Assembly (NCBI GenBank): GCA_016793925.1
Contig: JAEULH010000043.1
Coordinates: forward strand, 1-42,887
Direction: 5' to 3'
DNA: 42,887 nt
Source of the DNA: Rhodospirillales bacterium
Lineage (GTDB): Bacteria; Pseudomonadota; Alphaproteobacteria; Rhodospirillales; Defluviicoccaceae
The position numbers and the translations under genes were made by a program. The notes beneath the pieces were generated by a model. That model was not told the origin of the DNA and searched no databases. It worked only from the letters and a program-made list of their open reading frames with translations. Positions 9,301-17,266 of the stretch are shown here, one piece after another. The first letter of the stretch is position 1, and the number at the start of each line of letters is the position of its first letter.

Positions 9301-10760
9301 CCACGAAGCGCGCCCTCGCCGTCGCCGCCGGCGAGGTCGATGCTGCCCTCGCCCTCAAGCGCGAGCGCCGGCGCCTCAAACTTCACCGCGTCTACCGCCA
9401 GCTTTTTGCCGTCCCGGTCGAGCGTCGCATCGATATCGAGGCGCGGACCCCCGCCCAGCAACGCGGCCAAATCCATTCCGCCCGCGCGAGCGTCCGCAAG
9501 GGTGATGGTCGCATGCAGCGCGTCGCGCCCGCCCGCTGATTGCGCAGGGTCATATCGCGCGGTCCAATCGGCGCGGTCCACCGATGCGTCGGGCAACCGG
9601 ACGCCGTTGACGGCTCCCGAGGCGACAATCGTGGGAGCCGCCCACGACCCGGACAGATCCGCCTGGGCGTCGAGCGATCGGAGGCTGGCCGGCCCCAGCA
9701 GCGGCCCCAGCACCGACCCGTCGGCGACAGCGAGGCGAAGGTTCGCGGTCTCGATCCGGCCGGCTTCCGGGTCGACAATACCGTTGCCGGTCAGGCGGGC
9801 GCCGGCGGCCGCCGCCTCCAGCGCCTCGATGCGAAGGCCGTCGCCGTCGGGTCGGCGCAAGGCCAGCGCAAAGGTGACCCCGCCTTCCGTCAGCGGCCGC
9901 CAGGCGTCATCGAGCATTGCTGCGATCTCGGCGCGACCCGTCGTCCGGGCAATGACGCCGGAGGCATCGGTCTCGCTGCGGACGTCCGCGTCGAGGCGCA
10001 CATCCTCGCCGATGGCGCCGTTGACCAGGCCCCGCCAAGCCCCGATCGGCCCGCCGCCGGACACCGAAAGGCGAACCGGCGGCTGCCCGGCGAGGCCAAT
10101 CGCGGTCCCGAGCAAGCCGCCCTTCGGCTCGTCAAGGCGCGCGTCCAGCGAAAGCGCCCGCGTCGCCGGCAGCCAGGTTGCGGCGAGGTTGGCTTCGCCG
10201 CCGACGCCATCGGTCCTGATGACGCTCACCGTGGTTTCGATCCTGCCGGCGCGTTCGGCGGCGAGCCGGCCACCGGCGCGGAGGGCGACCTTTTCGCCCG
10301 CGACGGCCGGGCCGATCTCGACATTGTCGATCCTGAAGCCGTCGACCTGCAAGGCGAGCGGCAGGGTCGGCAGGCCCCGGCTTTCGCTCGCGCCCTCGGC
10401 ATTCGCCCCGGCCTCGGGCAGACGGCTCAGGCGGACGCCATCGGCAACCGCCTCGCGCACCGATATGCTGCCGCGCAGGAGCGCCAGCGGTCGCCAGTCG
10501 ACGACGATCCTGTCGACGGCCAGCCATTCCCCGCTCGCGTCGCGCAGCACGATCCCGCGCAGCGCCAGGTGTGCAGGGAGACCCGGCTCGAGCGTCGCGA
10601 TATTTAGCTCGGCTTCGCCCGGCACGGAGACGAGGCGGGTCAGCGCCTGCGCCGCAATGCGGCCGCCCGCGGCGGTCTGGAGGAAGAGAAGGCCGCCGCC
10701 GAGGACCACCACCAGCACCGCGATCACGCCGCCGACAGCCAGGAGCGCGCGCCGCAGCAT
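6390..10760 (-). CDS. tamB: Translocation and assembly module TamB
   Basis: This 1456-residue protein is the inner-membrane-anchored partner of TamA. It spans the periplasm and is thought to help deliver outer-membrane proteins or phospholipids. The start at 10758-10760 directly precedes an N-terminal membrane anchor (about residues 8-29, rich in V, L and G). A long body of repetitive beta-strand sequence follows, as in AsmA/TamB/VPS13-like proteins. The C-terminal TamB domain contains the characteristic ILARILFGKDVSKLGP segment and ends in an alternating aromatic strand (LGLRWRWDY). The ATG overlaps the tamA stop (TGATG), indicating translational coupling. The frame stays open for 73 codons further upstream inside tamA, but the TamB start is clear from the anchor. 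Confidence 0.93.
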   Translation of the reverse strand: MLRRALLAVGGVIAVLVVVLGGGLLFLQTAAGGRIAAQALTRLVSVPGEAELNIATLEPGLPAHLALRGIVLRDASGEWLAVDRIVVDWRPLALLRGSISVREAVADGVRLSRLPEAGANAEGASESRGLPTLPLALQVDGFRIDNVEIGPAVAGEKVALRAGGRLAAERAGRIETTVSVIRTDGVGGEANLAATWLPATRALSLDARLDEPKGGLLGTAIGLAGQPPVRLSVSGGGPIGAWRGLVNGAIGEDVRLDADVRSETDASGVIARTTGRAEIAAMLDDAWRPLTEGGVTFALALRRPDGDGLRIEALEAAAAGARLTGNGIVDPEAGRIETANLRLAVADGSVLGPLLGPASLRSLDAQADLSGSWAAPTIVASGAVNGVRLPDASVDRADWTARYDPAQSAGGRDALHATITLADARAGGMDLAALLGGGPRLDIDATLDRDGKKLAVDAVKFEAPALALEGEGSIDLAGGDGEGALRGRADSLAAFATVTGLPLEGRADFTANASRHDGRIEAVFSIATDALKTSLAPLDVLLGARPTLNGRFAADPAGRSLRLDDVALEGEGIRAEASAAVADDALSGTYRVRIADIAPSAAAAGLAAQGGLRLDGDLSGAPADPRTQATLSLDDGRVAGVTVSPARAELTAEGLLSSPRGTLRIAAGVEGDPLNVNAPFARAADGGFHLGPFSASAPGVVASGTLDLPPAAGPIVGEVTLRTGTGGQAAAFAGYRLAGETDATIKLGGDGGEQSVDVALNGRSPALTTSDGLAGGAKTASLHAHLAGPPDRMRGEIEVSADALSVGGASLDALQATFAGSVAGGKVRMVARVPGAGGGEVRAAATVSRNERSTRIVVDSVDGELGGEAVALRRSSIVTVDDAGVRVEDLDLAVGDGGVSLSGRTGGKGTEGDLIVRDLPLALAKAVRPDLDLGGSLDARGSVRTRGAGLVGDLDIDLKAVRIGAMAPARAVDGTASVHLGDGVVAMEARSEIAGRPLQVATRLAANVDARTLALQHSPQAPLSGRLTWAGPIGELWELLPLPDQRLTGETDVDLRLGGTVADPRIDGAVTLKDGRYENFVTASVIEDLAVTAQADGAGGIALALHGTDGEHGTVTGNGSLAFAGGGRPLVDLTVTFTEATLVRRDDVTATLSGFITVRENAGRTTISGTITSDKMEVRLVDRLPPSVVVLDVKEINLPPGPPRPQKVEPAAPAFVAGLDIAVTMPQRVFVRGRGLESEWQGHLRVTGTTANPVLIGVVAVRTGVFDFAGRRFTIEKGDIGFTGGKRIDPTLNVVATRQASDLTARITVTGTASAPHIELSSQPALPDSEILARILFGKDVSKLGPVELAQLGLALDTLASGESLSEDALSYLRNLLGLDVLTVETGDENGGGPSVGVGRYVAEGVYVGARQGVEDDSTAGTVEVEILPGLSVESEVSDTANGPTGALGLRWRWDY

Positions 10761-12625
10761 CAAAACGCCTCGCCGAGCGCGATGTAGAGCTGGAACGGGT
10801 CGTCGGTGCCGCTGCGCGGGTTCAGCGGGAAGGCGAGATCCAGGCGCAGCGGTCCGATCGGGGTGAAATAGCGCAGCCCACCGCCTGCCGCCCAGCGGAG
10901 CTGCCGCTCGAATGACGGATAGGACTGGTCGAAGACGTTGCCGCCGTCGACGAACGAAACGACGCCGAAGTTGCCCCATACGCGCGTTCTCAGTTCGACG
11001 CTGGTCTCGAGAAGGGAACGCCCGCCGAGGGGATCGTTGTCGTCGTCCAGCGGCCCGACCTCCTGGAACCCATAGCCGCGAATCGAGTCGCCGCCGCCGG
11101 CGTAGAATCGCTTGTTGGCGGGAATATCGGACCGGGACTGGCCGACGATTGATCCGACCCGCAAGCGGCCGGCGAGCACGAAGCGGCGATCCGAATCGAA
11201 CGGTATGTACCCCGAGCCGGTCACTTCATTGACCAGGAATTTCACACCCTTGTCGAACCACCCGGCGTAAGGCGTCGTCTCCAGGCGCAGCCGCGCGCCC
11301 TTGGTGGGATTGAGGCGGTTGTTGGCGCCGTCCCAGTACAGCCACAGCGGCGCGCCGACGAGGGTCGACGTACGCGTGCCTTCCTGGTCTTCCAGTTGCG
11401 CCCATTCAAGGGACCCGGCAAGCGAACCGGTCCATCGTTCGCTGAGCGGTCGCTGCAGGCCGGCGGATGTCTCGACGCTCAGTTCGTTGAAGGCGGTGCT
11501 GTTGGTGTGGGTGCCGATCGTGTCGAAAAACAGATCCTGCTCGGGCAGGCGGAAATCCGGCCGGACGAAGCGAACCTCGGCCGACTGGGTGATTTCTCCA
11601 ACCTCCACGGCCAGATCCAGGTCCTCGTTGCGCTGGAACAGGTTGCGATGCTCCCAGAAGACCTTGACCGCGGGGCCTTCGCTGGTGGCGTACTTGACGC
11701 CGAAGCCGACGGAGCGGTGCTTGCCTTCGACGAGACGGGTGCGAACCGGGATTTCGCCCTCGTCGGTGGCCTTGTTCGCCGGGTTTGTCGTGACCGCCGA
11801 GAACAGCCCCGTTCGCAGCAGCCGCGCGCGGTAGAGATCGACGAGGCGTTCGTCGTAAAGGTCGCCTTCGCGCCACGGGACGAGAACCCGGACGTAATCC
11901 TCCTGGACCCCGCTGAGACCGGCGATACTCACCGGGCCGAAGCGCGCTTCCATGCCCGGGTCGATCTCGAGCGCGACCCGCATGCTGTCCGTCGCGTGAT
12001 CGACAACGACCTTGCGATCGCGAACCTGCGCCAGCGGATGGCCGCGGTCGGCCAAAAAGCGCAGCGCCCGGCGCTCGCCCGCGACCACGTCCGGCGCTCG
12101 GGCGATTTCGCCGAGCTTGATTCCGAGATCCTTGAGCTCCGGTTTCGGTGCGGTTGCCGTGCCTCCGGTCGCATCGACATAACGAACGGTGAAGGCGCCG
12201 AACCGGAACGCCGGGCCAGGGTCGATGACGAGCCGGACCCGCAACGGCTTCACATCGCGATCGATGTTCGCCGAGGTCGTCGAACGGTAGTAGCCCTCCG
12301 ACCGCAGCACGTCGCGGAAGCGCTCCATATCGGCGTCGATCCGTCGCTGCAGACCGAGCTGGGTGAACGGCGGCCGGTCGCTGAGGGCAAGGAGTTGCGA
12401 GCTCTTCTCAAGAAGAGCGCGCGTGCGGCGATCCAGACTGGTGTCGGGGGCGGCGACGATTTCGGCCTTGTAGCCGAGGGTCGCGCTTTCCGGCCCGCCG
12501 CCGCCGGGGCCTTGTTCCCGCGTCGACGGGGCGCCGTCGGAGCCCTCGAAGACCGCGCACGCGGGCGCACCGAGGCAGGAGAGAGCGGCGATGACGAGAC
12601 AAAGAACCCTGCGCCAATGCCCCAT
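10760..12625 (-). CDS. tamA: Outer-membrane assembly protein TamA (Omp85/BamA family)
   Basis: This 621-residue protein has an N-terminal export signal (MGHWRRVLCLVIAALSCLGA). The signal starts at 12625, which is why I prefer this ATG over the in-frame one at 12688. POTRA-like repeats follow over roughly the first half (for example the VRLVIDPGPAFRFG and VALEIDPGMEARFG strands). The rest is a 16-strand Omp85-type barrel with the conserved FYAGGGDSIRGYGFQE loop and a C-terminal phenylalanine (IALGEAF), as expected for a BAM substrate. It forms a two-gene operon with tamB, the stop and start codons overlapping by one base. The complex works across the periplasm in outer-membrane biogenesis. Confidence 0.93.
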   Translation of the reverse strand: MGHWRRVLCLVIAALSCLGAPACAVFEGSDGAPSTREQGPGGGGPESATLGYKAEIVAAPDTSLDRRTRALLEKSSQLLALSDRPPFTQLGLQRRIDADMERFRDVLRSEGYYRSTTSANIDRDVKPLRVRLVIDPGPAFRFGAFTVRYVDATGGTATAPKPELKDLGIKLGEIARAPDVVAGERRALRFLADRGHPLAQVRDRKVVVDHATDSMRVALEIDPGMEARFGPVSIAGLSGVQEDYVRVLVPWREGDLYDERLVDLYRARLLRTGLFSAVTTNPANKATDEGEIPVRTRLVEGKHRSVGFGVKYATSEGPAVKVFWEHRNLFQRNEDLDLAVEVGEITQSAEVRFVRPDFRLPEQDLFFDTIGTHTNSTAFNELSVETSAGLQRPLSERWTGSLAGSLEWAQLEDQEGTRTSTLVGAPLWLYWDGANNRLNPTKGARLRLETTPYAGWFDKGVKFLVNEVTGSGYIPFDSDRRFVLAGRLRVGSIVGQSRSDIPANKRFYAGGGDSIRGYGFQEVGPLDDDNDPLGGRSLLETSVELRTRVWGNFGVVSFVDGGNVFDQSYPSFERQLRWAAGGGLRYFTPIGPLRLDLAFPLNPRSGTDDPFQLYIALGEAF

Positions 12626-12782
12626 CCGTATGTTCGCGCTTCCTACACCGGCTCGAGCCGCGTCATCGAGATCGCCGGCTGCGAGCACCCCTTCCGCCCG
12701 TCTCGCAGCAGATGCGATGGGCGATCCTGCCGCAATTGTTCAGCCTTTGCGTTTGTACGAACTCATCCGAAAGCAGGTTCAT

Positions 12783-13481
12783 CTAGTCGCGAAGCCACTC
12801 GGCAAGGATCTCGCCGGCGATCGCCGCCGTCTGTCCGGCGCGATCCCTGCTGTCGCGACGAAGGGAAGCGACATCGAGGCCGGGCACGGCCGCGATCTCG
12901 GCCGCGTGGCCGACGAACCAGTGCTCCAGCCGCGGCGCCGTCGCCTCCACGTGGAACTGCATCGCCAGCGTCCCTGGACCGCGCGAGAACGCCTGATTCT
13001 CGTAGGCCGCGCTCGACGCCAGCCGGACCGCGCCCGGCGGCAGGTCGAAGGTGTCGCCGTGCCAATGCAGGACCGGCACGCCGCCGTCGAGATGGCGCAG
13101 GCAGGAGGTCTGGCCGGCGGCGCTGAGGCGGACGGGCGCCCAGCCGATCTCCTTCACCGGACCGGGATAGACGCGCGCGCCCAGCGACCGGGCGATGAGC
13201 TGGGCGCCAAGGCAGATGCCGAGGGTTCGGCGGCCGGCGGCGATCTGGGCCTCGATAAGCCTGAGTTCGGAGACGAGGAACGGATAGACCCGCTCCTCGT
13301 AGGCGCCGATGGGACCGCCAAGGACGACCAGCAGGTCCCAGTCCGTGGCGGAACCGACAAGGTCGTCAATGCCGTCAGCGGCGTCGCAGTAGCGGATCTC
13401 GTACCCGGCGGCGGCAAGCGCCGGCGCGAAGGCTCCCAGGTCCTCGAAGGCCACGTGGCGGATGACGAGCGCGGATTTCAT
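12783..13481 (-). CDS. Class I glutamine amidotransferase (GMP synthase-like, stand-alone)
   Basis: This 232-residue protein is a single class I glutaminase domain. The nucleophile elbow is LGICLGAQ with Cys about 90, and the catalytic partners His 177 and Glu 179 lie in MQFHVE. The oxyanion-type motif VLGGPIGAYEE is also present. It lacks a synthetase domain, so it belongs to the stand-alone GMP-synthase-like family whose members transfer or hydrolyse amide nitrogen on varied substrates; the acceptor cannot be told from sequence. It ends about 160 bases before tamA in the same direction and is divergent from NAD kinase, with about 200 bases between the starts. No strong ribosome binding site is visible. 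Confidence 0.85.
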   Translation of the reverse strand: MKSALVIRHVAFEDLGAFAPALAAAGYEIRYCDAADGIDDLVGSATDWDLLVVLGGPIGAYEERVYPFLVSELRLIEAQIAAGRRTLGICLGAQLIARSLGARVYPGPVKEIGWAPVRLSAAGQTSCLRHLDGGVPVLHWHGDTFDLPPGAVRLASSAAYENQAFSRGPGTLAMQFHVEATAPRLEHWFVGHAAEIAAVPGLDVASLRRDSRDRAGQTAAIAGEILAEWLRD

Positions 13482-13689
13482 GACCGCGTGCTCGCACCGC
13501 TCGCGATGGGAGTCAAGCGCGCCATTGCCTCGCCGCTCACAGGACCGGCCGCGGGAAGGCCGGGGCCCGATCGGGCCGACGGAGAGCCGACCGAAGGGCG
13601 CCCGGTCTCGGTGCTAGCGGTTGCGGCCGGCTTGGCTATACTGCCGTGGCGACTGCCGCTTTTTCGTCTTGCCCTGCGCCCGGCTGATC

Positions 13690-14457
13690 ATGTCCTTCCC
13701 CTCCATAGCCTTCGTCGCCTCCGAACACCCGCGCGCCAACGAGGCCATGGAGAGACTGATCAAACGGTACGCGGCGGTCGCGCCGGAACGCGCCGACATC
13801 ATCGTCGCGCTCGGGGGCGACGGCTTCATGCTCGAAACGCTGCACCGCTACATGAGCCGCAACGTTCCGATCTTTGGCATGAACCGCGGCTCCGTCGGGT
13901 TCCTGATGAACACCTTCAGCGAAGACGACCTCATCGAGCGCGTCACCAAGGCCGAGCCGATCGGCCTCAACCCCCTGCGCATGACGGCGACGGACATCCG
14001 CGGCGATAAGCACGAGGCGCTCGCGATCAACGAGGTCTCGCTGCTGCGCGAGACGCGCTTCGCCGCCAAGTTGACCATCGAGATCGACGGAATCGTTCGC
14101 ATGCCGGAGATGATCTGCGACGGCGTTCTGGTCTCGACCCCGGCGGGGAGCACCGCCTACAACGTCTCGCTGAACGGCCCGATCCTGCCGCTCGGCGCCC
14201 ACGTCCTGGCATTGACCCCGATCAGCGTCTTTCGCCCGCGACAGTGGCGCGGGGCGATCCTGCCCCATGAAGTCACGGTCGGCGTCAAGGTCCTGTCGCC
14301 CGACGAACGCCCGGTCAGCGCCGTCGCCGACTACACCGAGGTTCGCGACGTCGTACAGGTCTCGATCTGCGAGGACCGCAGCATCGTGCTGACCCTGCTG
14401 TTTGACCCCGAGCACAATCTTGAGGAGCGTGTCATCAAGGAACAGTTTCTGCTATGA
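13690..14457 (+). CDS. nadK: NAD kinase
   Basis: This 255-residue protein phosphorylates NAD to NADP using ATP or polyphosphate. The GGDG motif (residues 42-45, [11 protein letters not shown]) and the NE motif ([10 protein letters not shown]) are clear. So is the conserved [10 protein letters not shown] segment of the NAD-binding domain. The length is typical for the short alphaproteobacterial form. I chose the ATG at 13690 because the sequence from [11 protein letters not shown] aligns with the family start; an in-frame TTG 69 bases upstream adds an unlikely extension. The next gene on this strand is the sulfotransferase, 137 bases downstream, and it probably has its own promoter. Confidence 0.93.
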   Translation: MSFPSIAFVASEHPRANEAMERLIKRYAAVAPERADIIVALGGDGFMLETLHRYMSRNVPIFGMNRGSVGFLMNTFSEDDLIERVTKAEPIGLNPLRMTATDIRGDKHEALAINEVSLLRETRFAAKLTIEIDGIVRMPEMICDGVLVSTPAGSTAYNVSLNGPILPLGAHVLALTPISVFRPRQWRGAILPHEVTVGVKVLSPDERPVSAVADYTEVRDVVQVSICEDRSIVLTLLFDPEHNLEERVIKEQFLL

Positions 14458-14594
14458 GCCTGCGCCAGGCGCTCCCAAGCTAGGCGCTCCCGAAACCGCT
14501 CGCCACCTCCCCTTGATGTGTTACACTGCATTCAATCTATAGCCGGAAAGGGCTGCCTCCCTTGGGCTAGGCAGAAGTGCGGGACAAAATATAA

Positions 14595-15428
14595 ATGAAC
14601 CAGTTGCGGAAACTTCGGCAACTTGTGCCTGTAGAAGCTGAATATGAGCTTCGAAATGCATGCACGTCTCTCCTTCCGGTACGCCACCGCTCGAAATACA
14701 CGACCGTTTTACATGCCTGCGTGTGGAAGACGGCGAGCCAGTGGATCCGGGTTGTCCTTTCCGATCCGCGGATCTACATGTATTCGGGGCTGAAGGTCCA
14801 CATCCCGATCGGCAGTGACATCTGGTGGTTCAACCCTGAGCTGCTCGTGATCCCCAAGCGGCGGATCGTCCCGGATTTGTACTGCAGCTATGAACATTTC
14901 CTGCAGATAAACAAGCCGGAGCCGTATTCCGTATTTTTTGTGAAGCGCGACCCGCGCGATGTCCTGATTTCCTGGTTCTTTTCCAACCGCTATTCGCATC
15001 GCCCGATGGTGACGGTAAACGACCGCCGTCAGGCTTTGGTCGGCCTTTCGGAACATGACGGGATTCTCGCGACAATCGACGAGTTCGACGAGATTGCCGG
15101 CATGCTCCGCTCGTGGCAGGCGTATGCAGACGCGCCGGGCGTGCGCATCGTCCGCTACGAGGATCTCACCGGCGCCGAATCGCTGCGGGTGTGGAGCGAA
15201 ATCCTGACCGGGTGCGACATCCCCGTGCCGGAGAACGTGCTGCGCCGCGTGCTCGACACGTACTCATTCGCCCGAATCTCCGGCGGCAGGACGCGCGGCG
15301 AGGAGGACAAGACCCACAAGTACCGCAAAGGCGTGCCCGGAGACTGGAAGAACCACTTCGACGAGGAAATCACCAAACGGTTCTATGACCGCTTCGGCGA
15401 TCTGCCTCAGGATCTCGGATACGCCTGA
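14595..15428 (+). CDS. PAPS-dependent sulfotransferase family protein
   Basis: This 277-residue protein carries the signatures of the Sulfotransfer_1 fold. The 5'-phosphosulfate loop is CVWKTASQWI (Lys 45), and the 3'-phosphate site is KRDPRDVLIS (Arg 118, Ser 126). RYEDLTG follows, and the late loop is RKGVPGDWKNHF. The family moves sulfate from PAPS to hydroxyls or amines of carbohydrates, lipids or small molecules; the acceptor here is unknown. No signal peptide is visible, so a cytoplasmic or membrane-associated place is likely. The 5' end is less GC-rich than neighbouring genes and has a weak ribosome binding site. A possible promoter (TTGATG at 14513, 17-base gap, TCTATA at 14536) lies upstream. 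Transfer from another genome is possible. Confidence 0.85.
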   Translation: MNQLRKLRQLVPVEAEYELRNACTSLLPVRHRSKYTTVLHACVWKTASQWIRVVLSDPRIYMYSGLKVHIPIGSDIWWFNPELLVIPKRRIVPDLYCSYEHFLQINKPEPYSVFFVKRDPRDVLISWFFSNRYSHRPMVTVNDRRQALVGLSEHDGILATIDEFDEIAGMLRSWQAYADAPGVRIVRYEDLTGAESLRVWSEILTGCDIPVPENVLRRVLDTYSFARISGGRTRGEEDKTHKYRKGVPGDWKNHFDEEITKRFYDRFGDLPQDLGYA

Positions 15429-15676
15429 TCCTTCGCAAGGCACCGGGCGACATCGGGCGCGCGGCGACCGCCGGCGCCTGGACCCGGTCGGCGCCAGGCA
15501 CACCACAGCGCCAGCAGGACAATGAAACGCGGCTGTCGCCGGGCCTAGCCAGCGGGCGATCTGATCGCAGGCCGGGCCCAGCGCGTACCCGCCGCCGGCG
15601 AGCGTAGGCTTCGTCGTCGCCATCCGCCCGAAGAAGCCACTCCGCCTCCAAAATCAGCGCCATGCCTGGCACACAA
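15429..15676. other. Intergenic region between sulfotransferase and terminator
   Basis: No supported gene is seen. Short open frames here lack ribosome sites and recognisable products. The region separates the plus-strand sulfotransferase from the convergent frameshifted gene, whose terminator follows immediately. Confidence 0.5.
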
Positions 15677-15707
15677 GAAAACTCCCGGTGGGGTTCCACC
15701 GGGAGTT
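15677..15707 (-). terminator. Rho-independent terminator of the frameshifted secreted-protein gene
   Basis: A 12-bp perfect stem (aactcccggtgg / ccaccgggagtt) with a 4-base loop lies 32 bases after the stop at 15739. On the minus strand it is followed by a U-rich run (TTTTCTTG). This is the clearest intrinsic terminator in the window and argues that the gene upstream is or recently was transcribed. Confidence 0.8.
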
Positions 15708-15738
15708 CTCGATGCTAAGCCAAACTGACGCCTGAACT

Positions 15739-16669
15739 TTACGGGGCCAGAGAGGGATCACATCCAGCCGGCTGACCGACATCCAGATGGATCACGTAGT
15801 ACGGGAAGTAAGGAACCGTGACATTCAGATCAGTGCCCTTGTAGGTGTCAAACTGGCCAGCAATGGGGCGTTCAGTCGGCAGATCCGTCGCGTCGTAGCC
15901 CTGGATCTTTACGGACTCATCAACTGCCTGTAGGCCCCAGCCACCGGTCAGGAAGGTCGTGATGGTGCACATATCAGTACTCGTGTCACCAGTGCACGAG
16001 ACCGTTACGTCGCCGACGTTGATGGTCTGACCAGACCAAACGGTCTGCGAAGTCCCTTTGGAGAGATCAAAGTAGTACCACCATGGCTGAAAGTCCGTGC
16101 CTCGTGTTTCTCCGCCAAAAGCAGTCTCATGCTTCAGACATGCTTCTCCACCATGCGGTTCGCAGCACTGGATCGTATATGCGATGTTGCCGTACCAAGC
16201 GCCTTTATCTGGCTTCGTGACGGTACCGCCGTAGGCTGTCTGGCTATCGATGACGTTGCCAGCGCTGTCGAGCTTTACGACCGAAGCGTGTGCCTGCAGC
16301 CACTTCGTCGTTTTACCGCAGGTTGCGCCGGTAAGCGGCACCTTGAATTTGTACGTTGTCGCGTTCATCGGCGTGACGCTTTTGTACGGGGCCTGTCCCG
16401 GTGGCAGCCGCTTCGTCGGTTCCGTCGAGAACGTACAGGTGGACTGCTTTTAGCACCCAACCATTTTGCGTTGTGTACTTGACGGACAGTTTATCTGCAT
16501 CGTTCGAGACGGTAACGGTACCGGCATTGATGGTCTGACCGGCCCACAGCGTGGATACTTGCCGGATACCACAGATGCCTGTCGCTGATGCACTGGTCGG
16601 CGCGACGAGCATCAGTGCCAGTGCTACTGCCAATGCACCGAACACATGACGAAAACACAATGATCTCAT
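15739..16669 (-). pseudogene. Secreted two-repeat protein of unknown function, interrupted by one frameshift
   Basis: Reading starts at the ATG at 16667-16669 behind AGGAG, with a good signal peptide (residues 1 to about 29, cut after ASA). The first repeat begins LWAGQTINAGTVTVSNDAD. The frame is then lost at a run of four G (16388-16391). Removing one base joins it to the frame ending at 15739, giving about 309 residues and the sensible junction GTGPYKSVTPMNATTYK. The second half holds a matching repeat, VWSGQTINVGDVTVSC, plus cysteine-containing segments. Similar paired modules occur in secreted or surface proteins of unknown role. The base composition is visibly less GC-rich than its neighbours. 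The good ribosome site and terminator suggest either very recent inactivation or a sequencing error in the homopolymer. Confidence 0.7.
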
Positions 16670-16737
16670 TGGCCTTCTCCTCAGGAGCCCCTATTCCAGC
16701 CCCAGTTGTTATCTCTCCAGCATATTCCAGATAGCCG

Positions 16738-16764
16738 GTTATACCACACGAAAATCGTATACAA
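16738..16764 (-). promoter_or_regulatory. Possible promoter of the frameshifted secreted-protein gene
   Basis: On the minus strand TTGTAT (16759-16764) and TATAAC (16738-16743) lie in an AT-rich stretch about 70 bases upstream of the start codon. The -10 is good (5 of 6). The spacer is only 15 bases, shorter than ideal, so this is tentative. Confidence 0.3.
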
Positions 16765-17266
16765 CCTCGTTCGGGTCATCATCTTCCTAGCCATCGTTGA
16801 CGCCGCTAACTAGTCTTTCCACCAGATTCCGGTGCAGTACCCTGTATGAGGCGGAATATATTTTCGCAGCGCTCTCATAGCGCTCCACTTCTGCCATGCG
16901 CTGGCGAGTGGCAGGAACAAGTACATGCTCCTGGCCGCGCCGCCGGCGCTCGGCCGTGCGTTCAAGCTTCCTGCCGCTTACCGCGTACTCAAGCCCGAAG
17001 CGCGCGTGGGGGATTGAGATCGCTCGTGACGCCTGCAACGGTGACCGAAAATTGCGTTCCGGAGCGGCCAAGGATCTCGTCCTGGACGATGGAGCGGACG
17101 CTCGTCGTCCCCAGGCAATCAGGAGTATGCGCCGACGGCCTTTGCCTCGAGTTCGCCGAGGAAACCTCTGGCCGCCGCGCCGCGGTTGAACTTGGCCTGC
17201 GGGGCCGATAGGTGGGCAGCGCGCCTCCGTCCGTACGACACGCGCGCAAGGACAAGAGCCGTTCGC
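16765..17266. other. Gene-poor stretch, possibly degraded coding DNA
   Basis: No intact gene can be supported. Minus-strand fragments look somewhat protein-like. One ends FLGELEAKAVGAYS at 17119. Another frame reads SVRSIVQDEILGRSGTQFSV down to 16989. A third ends LVERLVSGVNDG at 16787. None has a convincing start or a family I recognise. They could be remnants of one broken gene or chance frames in GC-rich DNA. Confidence 0.35.

Noticed and set aside
10761-10979. N-terminal extension of tamB by 73 codons
   Set aside because: It overlaps the tamA end, is Arg-rich and would bury the membrane anchor. The ATG at 10760, coupled to the tamA stop, fits better.
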